A stretch of DNA of 64,000 nt. It comes from Przewalskia tangutica. Lineage: Eukaryota > Streptophyta > Magnoliopsida > Solanales > Solanaceae. The notes below the pieces were generated by a model. It searched no databases. It was not told the origin of the DNA and was given only the letters and a program-made list of their open reading frames with translations. The stretch is from the NCBI GenBank assembly GCA_029844215.1, contig CM056723.1, forward strand, positions 89,396,790 through 89,460,789, given 5' to 3'. A program made the translations under genes and the position numbers. Positions 11,534 to 23,278 of the stretch are shown here, piece after piece. The stretch's first letter is position 1. Each line of letters starts with the position of its first letter.

Positions 11534-12393
11534 GTTTATATGACATTTCGGATTTAAGGCTACAATCAATCCATAATACTTATAAAATTTCAACACATAT
11601 ACTTCATGCTAGCAAACATGTAAGGCTAACAACAATATATAATCTTGTAACACTTAAGAGATAAGATTATTACCTCAACGCTTCTTAGTCCAACTTCAAA
11701 TCCGAAGTCGCTCCTTAGCAACTTAGAGCCTCTTCTAGACACTTCAATCCGCTACTTGAGACCCTTAGAATAACACAAACAACTTTCCTTCAATCTTCCA
11801 ACCAAAACCTAGAAAAGCAACTAGGTTTTCATCTTGCGACTAATACGAAAACTATCTTTTTCCGGGATTTTTTCTATTGAGATACACTTACAATACACTC
11901 ATGAACCTTGGTTTAAATTGTGGAGCTAAATGGACAACAAACAAAAAATTTCTCTTTTCTTTGGAAGTGAACCAGAGAGCTTGCTCTTGTGGTCTTCAAA
12001 TTTTCTTGAAATTTTAGCTAAGTGTTGAGCTTGTCTTGCTACTAGTACTACTATATAGTTCAATGGAGGGTCAAGATGTGTACAAATGTGAGGCTTGGAT
12101 GAGTTTCTATTAAATATCAAGACTTGTGGTCCCATTGACCAAGTCAATTTTCTCAAGCTCTTCAAGTTGCAAGACTTGTCTTCCTAACAAGGGTCAAATG
12201 ACCCTTTTGTCCATGCTAAATTTCGTCCAAGACAACATAAGGGAGGGTGACATGTGTCGCCCTCTCATTCGTCACAATATTACGTTTTCCGACAATTCCA
12301 ATATTCCGATAAATTTTTACAACTCTCTAATCTTAACATTTGGGATTCTCACGTACGTTCTTAAAACATGTCCTGTAAATACGGGGTGTAACA
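11534..12393 (-). mobile_element. Minus-strand LTR fragment of a different subfamily
   Basis: On the minus strand this LTR starts TGTTACACCCCGTATTTAC at 12393 and fades at 11534 where the previous fragment begins. The body differs from the neighbouring LTRs, but it keeps the palindrome at 12243-12264. It sits inside an integrase reading frame: the bases after 12393 continue the pol fragment at 12394-13195, so this is a real insertion boundary. Confidence 0.75.
12243..12264 (-). promoter_or_regulatory. LTR palindrome in a diverged LTR
   Basis: Arms GAGGGTGACA and TGTCGCCCTC with a TG centre, one mismatch. It is notable because the surrounding LTR is otherwise hard to align with the main family. 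I did not find a clear TATA box near the usual spacing. Confidence 0.5.
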
Positions 12394-13195
12394 ATCGTGA
12401 ACAATGAATCTCTGCCACAATTCTATCCCATAATCCTTCTATATTTGGAAAACATAGACGACCCTAGTGCTTGAGAGTTCCATGTTCATCAATCTCAAAG
12501 GTTATGGTTCTTCTGCTAATGTTTCTCTTATCTTCTTCAAACTAGAATCTTCCCATTGACATTCCTTAATTTCTGATATAAGAGATGATTCTGACATGTT
12601 CTGAATCACAAAATCACCATCCTTTGAATCCACTAGTCGGACTCCCAAACTAGCTAATTTATGGAGCTCTCTCACCACTTCTTTCTTTTTGACTTGTGCT
12701 GGCATCGAGATGACCATTGATTTACGGCTAAGTGCGTCTGCTACCACATTAGCTTTACCAGGGTGATATAAGATATCCACATCATAATCCTTCAATAACT
12801 CAAGCCATCTTCTTTGTCTCAAGTTTAACTCCTTTTGTTTGAATATGTATTGTAGGCTCTTGTGATCCGTATAAATGTCGATATGAACACCACGCCAAAT
12901 TTTCAGTGCATATACTATCGCGACCAATTCTAAATCATGTGTCGGATAATTCTTCTCATGTTTCCTCAATTGCCTTGAAGCATATGCAATCACTTTACCA
13001 TGCTGCATCAACACAAATCCTAAACCTGCTCCCGAAGCATCACAATACACAACATAGCCTTCTGGTCTCTCAGGGAGAGTAAGGACTGGTGCCGATGTTA
13101 ATCTATCCTTCAACTCCTGGAAAATTCGCTCACAAGCATCGGACCATTGGAATTTTATGGCCTTTTGTGTCAACTTCGTCAATGGTGCTGATATG
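12394..13195 (-). pseudogene. Ty3/Gypsy pol fragment: RNase H and start of integrase
   Basis: An uninterrupted frame at 13182-12502 encodes an RNase H domain: YCDASGAGLG near residue 47 (first Asp), DLELVAIVYAL (Glu) and YTDHKSL (Asp), followed by DILYHPGKANVVADALSRKS and the linker to integrase. After a frameshift near 12500 the linker continues toward the integrase zinc-binding region until the LTR at 12393 cuts it. Upstream it is cut by the Athila/Tat-like LTR at 13196. Compared with the relative at 26211-26414, which reads ALKIWRHYLYGVHVD, four residues (HYLY) are missing as a clean 12-base deletion. It is a leftover of a larger element broken by two insertions. Confidence 0.88.
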
Positions 13196-14451
13196 TGTTA
13201 GCGATATTTCGAATGCTCACGCAAGCGTACACATCGTTCACAAGTAATATAGTCTGTAAGACCGAATATCATCCACAGAGACTGATTTCTAAGTACCGTT
13301 CATTATCTTTTTGGCAATCGATATTTGATTGGGGTTTTTATTTAACTACTTGAATAATTGTAAGATTTAAATCAATAAAGTTGTAATCAGTTATGAATGA
13401 ATTAGAGCTTCCAAATCCTCGACTATCCACTTTATTCAATCCTTAATACGACTAGAATGATTCTTCTTCTTCTTTAAGATAGCGGTTAACTAGACTGTCT
13501 TATATTCTGGTTAGGACATATAATCACTCAACCCCAGTGCAGAACCTTTTTATATTCCTATGATAGGATTTACCACATAGGAGGATTAAGAACAGTAACC
13601 TATAATGATACACAAGTATCGAGGTACTTTCGTCCGCGATTTTAACCTATGTCTAGTCAATTATATCATATCCAAATCTCTCCTTTCCGCTTTTGATTCG
13701 AAATCATATAGGTTATGATGATTAGTGATCAATTAATTATCAAACATTCATACCAAATATTGACTAAATCATAATAAAGTGAAGAAGAAATCAAACTACT
13801 GCATTAATTCATGAATAAACGTTTCAAGCGATTCATAAGGAAAACCCTAATAGAGTGTTTAGCTCCTAGCCATAGTCACGCTAAGAACTAACACAATATC
13901 CATACATTAAAAATGAAAGAAAGAAAATTACGTAGAACAAAGTCTCCAATTGTAGCTCCAAATCCGCCTTGTGTTGTGTTGTGTTGTGTTTTAGAATGAC
14001 CAGCCTTCTTCATAGCATTAATCCCTAGGGCTTAAATATCCTCTAATTTTCGTGTCCTATGGACCAATCTTCCCTTAGCCAATTTTCCTTCGGAACTGAA
14101 ATTTACCGTGTCGGCACCGCGGTTCTGTATACCGACACCGCGGTGCCGAAACTCCTGCAGCTTCTCAGCACAAATGGCACCGCGGTATCAGATGATAGCA
14201 CCGCAAAGGCTGAAAGTCCCGTGACTCCCGGAAATATGACACCGCTGCTCAGAAGGGCACAAATGATGCTACCTTCTTTTACTCTTTTTCACCTCGGGAG
14301 CACCTTTTCTGTCCATTTATCGTTCCTTTTGCCATTTTGCCTTTTTGCACTGCTGTGACTCAAAAGAAAAAAAAACAAACCTACTACTATACTAAAAACA
14401 ACAAAAACGAGTAAAAATGACTCGAAAGGCGTATACAAAATACGCCTAACA
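13196..14451 (-). mobile_element. 3' LTR of a minus-strand Athila/Tat-like element (1256 bp)
   Basis: Bounded by TGTTAGCG at 13196 (the reversed 3' end) and ...GCCTAACA at 14451, with a polypurine tract beyond 14451. It matches the plus-strand LTR at 55044-56285 over its length, including the end with a reversed form of ACTTGCGTAAGCAT. A GC-rich block at 14110-14235 carries three CACCGCGGT words. Confidence 0.85.
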
Positions 14452-14491
14452 AATACCCTCAAACTTAACCTTTGCTCGCGCTTGAGCAAAG
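14428..14491 (-). other. Two hairpins and polypurine tract at the LTR junction
   Basis: Hairpin 1 at 14428-14446 has arms GGCGTA and TACGCC just inside the LTR. The reversed polypurine tract AATACCCTCAAACTT follows the LTR end (14452-14466). Hairpin 2 at 14470-14491 has arms CTTTGCTC and GAGCAAAG. Both hairpins have differing but still paired counterparts at 55004-55066. Confidence 0.7.
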
Positions 14492-15942
14492 ATCAAAACA
14501 AAAACAAAGACACAAAAATAAAAAACTCAAAGACTCAAACCAAGCAGCTGCACAAAGACTTAGAAACACATGAACATTAGTTGAGATAATATGCAGGAAT
14601 AGATATAGCATGAATTCAGCAATCTAGAGTTTCAAGTCAGATATTTCGCAAATTTATTTCAATCATAAGTAATGGAAGCATGAATACCTAACTTATGCAT
14701 ATCAATTTCATTTAGTTCTATGGGCCTGTTTACTTGCTATTCTCCACTAAGCATAGACATACATACTAGAGATCCTCAGGACTTTTCAGGGTTGTAATGT
14801 AGGATTAGGCAGGGGTAGGTAAAAGTCGGCATTTAGGCTCAAATTACGTACCATAAGCGTTGTTCTCATTCAACCGTTTTGTCCTTCTTCTTGGTATTCT
14901 TTTTCAGTTCATACCTATCGTTCCCCTCTTCTCCTTTTGAGAGCATGAAACACATTCACATAGGCACCCCCAAACTTAAGCTTTAGCATATATTTTTTTT
15001 TATTGGGGTGCATCAATTTTTCACTCTCTTTTGTATTTCTTTTTTTTCTGCACTTCTTCATCCAATGTTTTTCAATTACTGCTTATGGCACACAAGAGAA
15101 TCATAGGGTGTCAAAGAAATAACTTATTTTAGGCTCAAAGGGGCTGACTAGGGATACAATTTATTGCAAGGTAGGTAATGAATGGTAAGAATGGCTAACC
15201 AAGAAATATCTGAATCATCTCCCTAACATGTACATCTTAACTATTTTGCCTCAAATAACAAGCAAGCAGACTTCACAGACATTTTTCAATTGACAACACA
15301 TAGGCTAAGCATCAAATATTCCAAATAATTAGATTTTCATTAATTTTTGGCATATCTAACTTAAGCACACAGATTTTAGCTTCTCATTCCATTACATTAT
15401 CACACTTAGTTCACTAGGCATTCCAAATAAGCACAGCATGCATGATATATATAAAAAAAATTGACTCACATAAAACACAAAAACAACAAAAGAGTCACAA
15501 AAATAAAATAAAATGAAAACTCCACCCCAAACTTAAACTACATATTGTCCCAAATGTGTAAAAGACTCAAAAATTAAAATGGGATGACTTACAGACATAC
15601 AGCGGCTCAAAATGGTGGTGGTGGCAGCGAATACTGCATTGTGGCGGTATCAGTGGGAGAAGATTTGGCGATTCAGGGCCTCTTTTTTTCTGGAAATCGC
15701 TATCGGTGCCGCGGTGCCTATATTCCTGAGACCTCTCTGATTTTCTGGCACCGCGGTGTTGAAACTCCTGATTCTGTGTTTTCCAGCGGTTTTGTCTGCT
15801 TCATGTCCCATTCCTTCACCTGGCATCACAACACAACAAAAGTACCAAAGTGAGATTGTTCTATTAAATTAAATTGCATAATTTAAAAATTGGGTTGCCT
15901 CCCAAGTAGCGCCGTCTTTAACGTCTTGTAGCCAGACACAGG
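14492..15942 (-). other. 3' untranslated region of the Athila/Tat-like element
   Basis: No coding sequence is visible. AT-rich and low-complexity stretches (14990-15060, 15450-15530) lead to a reversed match of the phrase around the second polypurine tract at 15539-15556, and to GGTTGCCTCCCAAGTAGCGC at 15893-15912. The reverse complement of that word also stands at 42731-42751 in the plus-strand copy. GC-rich CCGCGGTG words recur at 15705-15760. Confidence 0.65.
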
Positions 15943-16157
15943 TTATTCATTAAATCTATGGGGTATTTTAACCCCACAACCTATCCATTTCAAAATCATC
16001 TTCCTCTTTCTCGCTCTATTTTTCTTTTTCATAGGAGGGGGTTCAGTAAGACTTACCTGTTCGACGACTTTCATGACATTCATTTTTGTTTCAGTATTCT
16101 TGCTGCACTCTGGGTTCACCGCTGTATGAATGATCTCTCTAGCTTTGGCATGTGCTT
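15943..16157 (-). pseudogene. C-terminal end of a gag-protease polyprotein, Athila/Tat-like
   Basis: On the minus strand an open frame comes in at 16157 and ends at a stop (15943-15945). It reads KAHAKAREIIHTAV early and ends with a basic tail MKKKNRARKRKMILKWIGC. The plus-strand gag-protease protein ends with the related KKRRRRKRMILKWICGGD (about 42610-42686). In both cases the stop is followed at once by the untranslated sequence with the TACTTGGGA..GCAACCC phrase, so RT, RNase H and integrase are absent in both. The upstream part is cut off by element H. Confidence 0.7.
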
Positions 16158-16987
16158 TATTACACCCCGTAGTTTCAGGGTATGTATATGAGGACGTACG
16201 TAAGAGAATGCGACCGTAAGTTTAGAAAGGAAGAAAGATTTCTTTTTCCTACGGAATATATATATATATTACATTGGCGCCTGTCGACAGTGACGAAGGA
16301 TTCCACGGGCACGCTTGGTATTACGGGCATGAGACCCTTGTTTTAATTGCGCAATGATTATGAGGGCTTGTGTCCCTGACATTGGGTGACTATTTACATG
16401 TGTTGAAGGGGTCTTTAAAAGATAAAAATTGACTTTCATTATTCGTACGTTGACAAGGAAAGGTAGTACTGTTAGTTTGGTTCTCATACATGTCTCCAGC
16501 TTTATTTATAGACTGTTATGATTTCATTACGATTTTCTGGGCCACATACTGATAATTGCCAGATCGACTCCTTCGGGCTGCATTCATGCCGCAAGTAGAG
16601 GTACACCGGTTGTTGATCTTCGCTCATAGGATCACAGTTTTGCGTTTTGGGAAGCTCCGTTTCTCCGGAGGCTTATCTTTTGATATGGTTCCCTGACATT
16701 GTAGGTACTTGTTCATTCAGAGGTATGGCAGGGCCCGGTCCCATCATAGTTGTTATGTCCAAAACTCTTAGAGGTCTGTAGTCCTGTTGTGAGTTGGGTT
16801 TGTAAATGATATAACTGTTCGGGCTTTGATATTTATATATATGTTGAAAGGAGACATTATGGGTTGGCCTGTTTCCTATTCTATATTGTTCCATGTCTAT
16901 GAGTTTATTCCGCTGATTTTTTCTGATGTATACTACTAGGGTGCCCGGGTAAGGCACCATTTGCGGGCCCGAGGTCGGGTCGTGACA
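16158..16987 (+). mobile_element. 5' LTR of element H, internally deleted (830 bp)
   Basis: It starts TATTACACCCCGTAGTTTCAG (TG mutated to TA) and ends GGGTCGTGACA at 16987. After about 100 bases it jumps at a short TA run (16256-16269) to the sequence that follows the long TA array in the 3' LTR (37383 on). About 2.5 kb of LTR is therefore missing here, with the TA repeat as junction. It inserted into the Athila/Tat-like element ending at 16157. Confidence 0.8.
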
Positions 16988-16991
16988 AAAG

Positions 16992-17003
16992 TTGTATCAG
17001 AGC
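16992..17003 (+). other. Primer-binding site of element H
   Basis: TTGTATCAGAGC four bases after the LTR end, one G-to-T change from the initiator Met tRNA complement. Confidence 0.8.
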
Positions 17004-18200
17004 AGTTAGTCCTCGAAAAGTGTCTATAGACCGTGTCTAGTAGAGTCTTGATTATCGGTGTGTTGTGCACCACATCTATAATCAGGAGGCTACAGGACAT
17101 TTAGGATTGGTTTCTATTCTTCTCACTCTGAGATCGTGCGATAGAGCTGTGTTGTTAGGGTAGTCTCTCCCTAATGAGTTATGTTGATTGCAATGCATGA
17201 AAGGCAACAAAGGACCAAAAAAGGATGATATGGATTGCGTATCCAGGTTGGTAAGAATTGTTGTATAATTGGTATCATGATGTACGACTATACATATTTA
17301 TGTATGAGGGTCATATATGTGTTGCCTAGGATGATTAGAGATTACCAAGAATTGGTAAGGACTAATAGATACCGGAAAGGTATGAAACAGTTTAATGAAT
17401 TCTCACCAAGGTTTTATGTGCTAATTGGAAATAACTAGGAAATGATGAGCTATTTGAGAGGGTAGTGAACCCTTAAAGAAATCATGTTGAGGGACTTAAT
17501 GGAAGACTAAGTAAATGGATTAAGCTACGTGGTATGCTTAAGATAATTGTACGGATGAGATCCGTATGGAGTAATTATGGTTGTTGTGGTTAAGACAACA
17601 CGATTGTGGATCTATGAGAAGCTATCTTACCCGTTTGCGGGGAAAGGTAATGTAGGCTCGGGGCATGGAAATTGTGAGTCTTAGAATATTGATAACCGCT
17701 GAGACCTTAGGTGTATAAGCCTTCTCGGGTAGTAAGAATTGATTCAGACAAGGAATAAGAATTAAGTGCGACTATGAGTCAGGTTGTGGAACAATACGGG
17801 TCAACCCGTAGCCCGAATTGGAGCAGGGTCAATTAAGGGTGGTCCCTCTACGTGATAGGGTCACGAGGGTGTAAGGCCCAAGTCCATTTAATCGTTGTAC
17901 GAGTTCGTGGACGCGTTCCACCGGAACCGGATCGTGAGAGCTAGAAATGGCCTTAAATTGTGTGATAGTGTAACTCCAAATATTGGAGGTCAGAATCAGT
18001 ATAGAGGTTATGTACGAATACTAGAAAAAGTTTGGGAGTACGGAAAGAGTACGACCAGTAAGAAAGAGAGCAACCAAGTGTAAAAGAATAGAGCTTGAAT
18101 CCATAAGAACCTTTCGAGGTAGCTACACCCGTGAGTATTGGGGGTGGTAGTTGAGCGGGTATATAAGATTTGCCCGGTGATGATACAGTCATCAGACCCT
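17004..18200 (+). pseudogene. Decayed 5' internal region of element H
   Basis: I see no usable reading frame and cannot place gag domains. 17040-17130 matches the leader sequences after the other primer sites (about 1925-2010; reversed at 29150-29260). 17640-17720 and 17800-17910 match the non-coding stretch at 61080-61140 and 61340-61460, including CAACCCG...GGTCACGAGGGTGT. Confidence 0.5.
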
Positions 18201-18201
18201 A

Positions 18202-18345
18202 GAAGACCTAGTAGAGCTGGATATGACAGACATTGAGGTCATTATGGGGATGGACTAGTTGGCTTCTTGTATGCCAAGGTTGACTATAGAGAGAGATTGG
18301 TTCGATTCCAGTTTCCCGATGAGCCGATTATCGATGGGGAAGGAA
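18202..18345 (+). pseudogene. Retroelement protease remnant (element H)
   Basis: The frame reads EDLVELDMTDIEVIMGMD, then a stop where Trp is expected, then LASC. This is the conserved C-terminal protease motif of chromodomain-type Ty3/Gypsy elements (family knowledge). The frame shifts afterwards but remains readable to about 18345. No RT is recognisable from 18350 to 19320, only frame-broken sequence. Confidence 0.75.
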
Positions 18346-19339
18346 TGGAAGTGTTAATAATATATAAGTTATTCATTCTTTCTTTGACGTGATAAATTGT
18401 GGAGTCTATATGACTTGTTTCATGGAAGTGATTGATTTAAATTTGAACATTTAGAGACGGGGATAAGAACGTACGATTATGGAAGGATTTTAGGATAGGT
18501 ACCCTTGGAGGTACTTGGAGTCGGCTTAGTGTGGAAAACAGAAGATATCATTGGTAAGTCTTAAAAATCTATACGATTATAAGGTGGCGCTTGATGATAA
18601 AGATTATGAAAGGGAGATAAGCTTTCTCCCACACATAAAAGGATAGTTTTACGTATTATTGAAGATTATGCGTACCCATATTGTTAGGCCATAGATATGG
18701 GATTGGTAAAGTCTCCGGCTTCGTTATGCAATAGGTTACAATTTTAGATAACCTTAGAAAAAGATATTGGGTTGGGTTAATTGATGACGACACGAGGAAA
18801 TGGTTGAAGAAGTGTCATAAGGATACCAATGCGGGTAATACGCATGAATGAACCTGTATGATTAAGAATCAAGATATAAGAAAATACGGGGAGATAAGAG
18901 ACCCCAGGACAACGTGAAATGGAAAATAAAGGTAAGACGAGCAGACACTCGAGCGATAAGAGACATAATCATGACCATAGGAAATCTTGGCAAGCCTTTG
19001 GATTATGTAATACCATGAATGGAGGTTGAACACCGGACTATAAGCTCTATGAGCAGGGGAGAATAATAGGACTACTACTTGACGAGATCAAGGAAATCTC
19101 CCCCTAAAGTACGATTAGCAGGAAGTCTTAGCCGTGAGACAAGCGAAAGAATTGAATCTAAGTACAGTGATCAGGTCTGGCTGCAATAGAGAATTAGAAA
19201 CAGGAATCATGATTAAGATTTTATCGTGCCCCAATATTTCGGAAGTGTGAGAAAAGCTTCTAGTTATTGGAAGATAAGTTGGCTGCAACTACAGTTCTAA
19301 CCCCTCCTGAGGGACTAGAGGGTTAGGTTGTTATTGTAA

Positions 19340-21002
19340 CACTTTGAGTGTTGGGCTAGGTTGTGTGCTGATGCACCACGGTAAGGTTAGCCTATGCTTC
19401 CCGGCAGCTACGGGAGCATGAGAGGAGTTACCCTAGCCATAATTTAGAGTTGGCAGCAGTTATTCATGCCTTGAAGATTTGGAGGCATTAGTTATGTGGA
19501 GCTCAGGTGGATATTTTTACGACCACAAGAGCCTCCAGTATATCTTCAGCCAGAGGGAGCTGAAATTGCGGTAGTGACGGTAATTAGAGTTGTGTAAGGA
19601 TTATGATGTTGACATCCTATACCACCCGGAGGAAGCCAATGAGATTACAGATACTCTTGTCGCAGATCTATGGGTAGTATGTCGGATGGACAGCCAGTTA
19701 GAAAGGACATGGTCCGTGAGATTCATCAGCTAGCGAGCCTAGGGGTTCGGCTGGTTGATTCCGATAATAGTGGAGTTCGGGTTCGAGAGGTTTCCGAGTC
19801 TTCTATCGTTGAGGAGGTGAAGAGGCTACAGTATGAGGATCCAATTATGATACGGTATCGAGATACAGATCTTCGAGAGGAGAAGGGTTCATTTGAGGTA
19901 GCACCTGATGGGGTGCTGTGATATGAGGGTAGATTTTGTGTGCCCGATGCTGCATGACTTGTCAGCAGGTTTTAGGGGAGGCACGCAATGCTCATTACTC
20001 TATTTTATTTGGGGCCGACTAAGATGTATCATGACCTCAGATGTATGTATTGGTAAGATGGCCTGGAGAGGGACGTATCAGAGTTATTGCTCAGTGTCCA
20101 ATTGGCAGCAGGTCAAGGGTGAGCATCAGAAGCCCAGTGGGCTATTATCGACAATTGAGATCCCGACTTGGTAATGGGAGGTGATTGATATCGATTATGT
20201 TGTAGGGTTGCATTGTACTCAGAGAAAGTGTGACTCCTTATGGGGTATAGTATACAGGCTAACGAAATCAACCCATTTTTCTTCCGGTCAGGGCCACGTA
20301 CTCAGCTGAGGATTATGCTAGATTATATAGCAGGAAGATTATAAGACTGCACGGAGTTCCTACATTATGATGTCAGACAGATGAGCTCAGTTTACGGCTA
20401 ACTTTTGGAGGTTTTCCAGAAGGGGTTAGGGACACAGGTGAGTCTCAGTGTTGCATTTCACCCTCAGACCGACGGACCGACATGGCATGTTATCCAGACA
20501 CTTGAGGATAGTTGTGGGCATGTGTTATTGATTTCAGGAGTAGCTGGGAGGATCTTTTACCTCTCGCTGGGTTGCGTATAATACCCGTTACCATTCCAGT
20601 ATTCAGATGACCCTGTATGAGGCTTTGTATGAAAGAGATGTAAGTCGCCGATTGGTTGGTTTGATATTGACCAGATTCAGTTAGTCGGGCCGGACTTGAT
20701 TCAGCAGGCTGTGGATAAGGTGAAGCTTATCCAGGAGAGGTTGTTAGCAGCTCAGAGTTGACAGAAGTCGTATGTAGATATTCGGCGTCGACACCTGGAG
20801 TTTGAGTTAGACGATTGGGTCTTCTTGAAGGTATCACCCATGAAGGGTGTGATGAGGTTTGGGAAGAAGGGGAAACTTAGCCCAAGGTACATTGGGCCTT
20901 ATCAGGTTGTCCGTAGAGTAGGCAAGGTTGCCTATGAGTTGGGGCCGCCATCCGATCTGGAGGCATTACATCCGGTCTTCCATGTTGACATATATACTTA
21001 GG
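19340..21002 (+). pseudogene. RNase H, integrase and C-terminal remnant of element H
   Basis: Several frames together show the 3' half of pol. RNase H: GCVLMHHGKV near 19365 and DHKSLQYIFSQRELKLR near 19525. Linker at 19670-19918: REIHQLASLGVRLVDSDN. Integrase zinc-binding region around 19925-20150 (MYHDLRCMY, CQQVK-like). Core pieces: PRATYSAEDYA-like sequence near 20290 and RLHGVPT-like at 20350. C-terminal part at 20820-21000: VFLKVSPMKGVMRFGKKG, GKLSPRYIGPYQVVRRVGK, LEALHPVFHVD, then a stop. There are many frameshifts and stops, and no chromodomain follows before the polypurine tract. The element is dead. Confidence 0.85.
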
Positions 21003-21115
21003 TATTATATTTTGGCCATGTGTGGCATTCGTGATTTTGTGGTTATAGTTAAGAGGGGTTATGCCGATATCTGATTTGATTGAACTTTGAAGGAACATTC
21101 GGGATGAATGTTTCT

Positions 21116-21127
21116 AAGGGGGGAGAA
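21116..21127 (+). other. Polypurine tract of element H
   Basis: AAGGGGGGAGAA directly precedes the TGTTACACCCCG start of the 3' LTR. Confidence 0.9.
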
Positions 21128-21959
21128 TGTTACACCCCGTAGTTTCAGGGTATGTATATGAGAACGTACGTAAGAGAATGCGACCGTAAGTTTGGAAAGG
21201 AAGAAAGATTTCTTTTTCCTACGGAAAATATTCCGAACCTAGTGAAGGAAAAAGGTTTATTATTGGGAATTGGATTCTCAATTTTGGTAATTGAGACTTA
21301 TAGAATTTATAAGAGTTATGGAATTTTATTTCCAGATTTGGTCATGTGGCCACCCGGGAAATTTTACGACTTTGTGGGGCCCACAAGGTTTCCGATATTT
21401 GACCAATTATTGTGATTGTGAGGAGATGAAGTCTTTTGGACCAATAGGAGGGCGACACATGTCACCCCCATCTGGTCCATGTTGGGCGATAATGCTAGGC
21501 CAAGTGGCTTAAGATATTTGTTGGACAAGTGGCTTGTGGGACCCACACACACTTATCCCCAATCTCATCCACGTGTTTATTTTAATCCTAGCCCTTGGTT
21601 GTGTTATATATACACACATAGAGGTTGAAGACTTAACACTTAGAGAAATTTCAAAAAATATACTCCCTCCCTTGGATGAGCTCTCGGCCACAACCCCCTT
21701 TGTTGAAGAATAATTCTTCAATTGTTGTTGATAAATCTCAATACTTAAACCAAGTATCCCTAGTAGTGTTCTAAGGATATCCCAACATAAAAATACCGGA
21801 AATACTACGTTAATCCGATAGTCGCAAAGTGAAACCCTAAGGTGATGTTCATATTTTTGGAATAAGTGTTAAGAGAAGTTGGTTAGGAACTTCTAAGGGT
21901 TGCCTGGAGTGGATTAGAACGTAAAGACTAGGAGCTAAGATTCCTAAGGATCGACTTAT
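21128..21959 (+). mobile_element. 3' LTR of element H, part 1 of 3
   Basis: It starts TGTTACACCCCGTAGTTTCAG, the same as the 5' LTR at 16158 but with the canonical TG. Element D interrupts it after GGATCGACTTAT, and it resumes at 31775. The three parts plus the missing tail would make an LTR of about 3.3 kb. Confidence 0.85.
21448..21612 (+). promoter_or_regulatory. LTR palindrome and TATA-like box, element H
   Basis: Palindrome 21448-21469 with arms GAGGGCGACA and TGTCACCCCC and a CA centre (two mismatches). TATATATA at 21605-21612 is about 135 bp further on, a shorter spacing than in the main family. Confidence 0.5.
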
Positions 21960-23172
21960 TGTCACGACCCGTTCCGGGGCCCGTGACTGGTGCCTTACCG
22001 GGGCACCCAAGTAGTCATACATCAGAGTAATCAGCGGAAATATAAAGCAAGACATGAAACAGTTTATAAATAAGCATACGCTTTATGTGAGAAAACATCG
22101 CTTTTAAGATATATATATAATCATGGTTTAGCGCTACATCCGACAATCGCATAACATGACTACGCACTTAAGGAAATATACAACTATGGCGGACAGGCCC
22201 CGCCATACCGATCAGACAAAACTATCTACAACAGGGAGATCATACCCAAAAGTAGAGCCTCCGGAAAAGATGGAGCTCCCGACACCAACGTAGAGATCCT
22301 AAGAATGTGGATCTAGCACCTGCTTGCCCTTACCTGCGGCATGAACGCAGCCCCCCGAAGGAGGTCAGTACAACAGGTACTAAGTATGTGAAACTGTAAG
22401 GTACTTAAATGAAATCATAACACTTTTTAAAACCAGTTTACAAATATGTATGAAGCAATCAAGGGAACCGCACATAGTGTCACATCACAAACAAGAGCAA
22501 CAATAGGTAAATCGTAATAGGTCTTTTCTAGGTCGCGAATGATTCGGAGCAGGCCACTACCGTATTATCACTCGCAAGCCTAATCTCGACTCCGGAGTCC
22601 GCATAGGCCACTCACACGTGGGCCCGCATGAGGTATAACCCGCATCGAGGGTAGCTACTCCTCAAGATCGCCCCGACTCGTTGTCCGCATGTCCACATAG
22701 ACCGCATGAGGCATAACCCCGCATACTAACTCGAACTCTCGTAGCTCGCATAGGCCCCCGACCCGCATGAGGTATTCTCGAATCACGGTCCTGCATCACC
22801 GAGTCTACCCCGCAGACGGAGGGCTTTAACCCCAGATCATCTCAAGAGGTGAGTGATAGTACACTAACATAACATCTTATCTTTAAACAACATAAGCACA
22901 ACAAGAATACTCTTTTTCATAAACGTTACAAGACACTAACACACATAGCATCATATCATGTCTACTTATCAAACCATCTTATTATTCTTTTCACAATTCA
23001 ATATAAGTCTGTTATAAACACATAGGCAAACTGTTTCTTTTATCAATCTTAAGTGGTTATACTTAACTTCCCATAAGGCTAGTATAACTCTTAAGCTTCT
23101 GTTTAAAAACCAATTAGTTCTCTTCTGTTAAAAATGATTCAGTATTCTTTTAAAATGCTTTCAGATCTTTAT

Positions 23173-23278
23173 TATTCAGGCTTAAGCCGTGAGGCATTGC
23201 CGTAAGTGTTATTCAGGCTTAAGCCGTGAGGCATTGCCGTAAGTATTATTCAGGCTTAAGTCAAAGACATTGCCGTAG
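23173..23278 (-). repeat. Tandem repeat in the LTR of element D
   Basis: Three units built on ATTCAGGCTTAAGCCGTGAG and GCATTGCCGTAAGT; the third is altered to AAGTCAAAGACATTGCCG. The partner LTR has the same array at 30498-30602, with part of the first unit lost. Confidence 0.85.
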
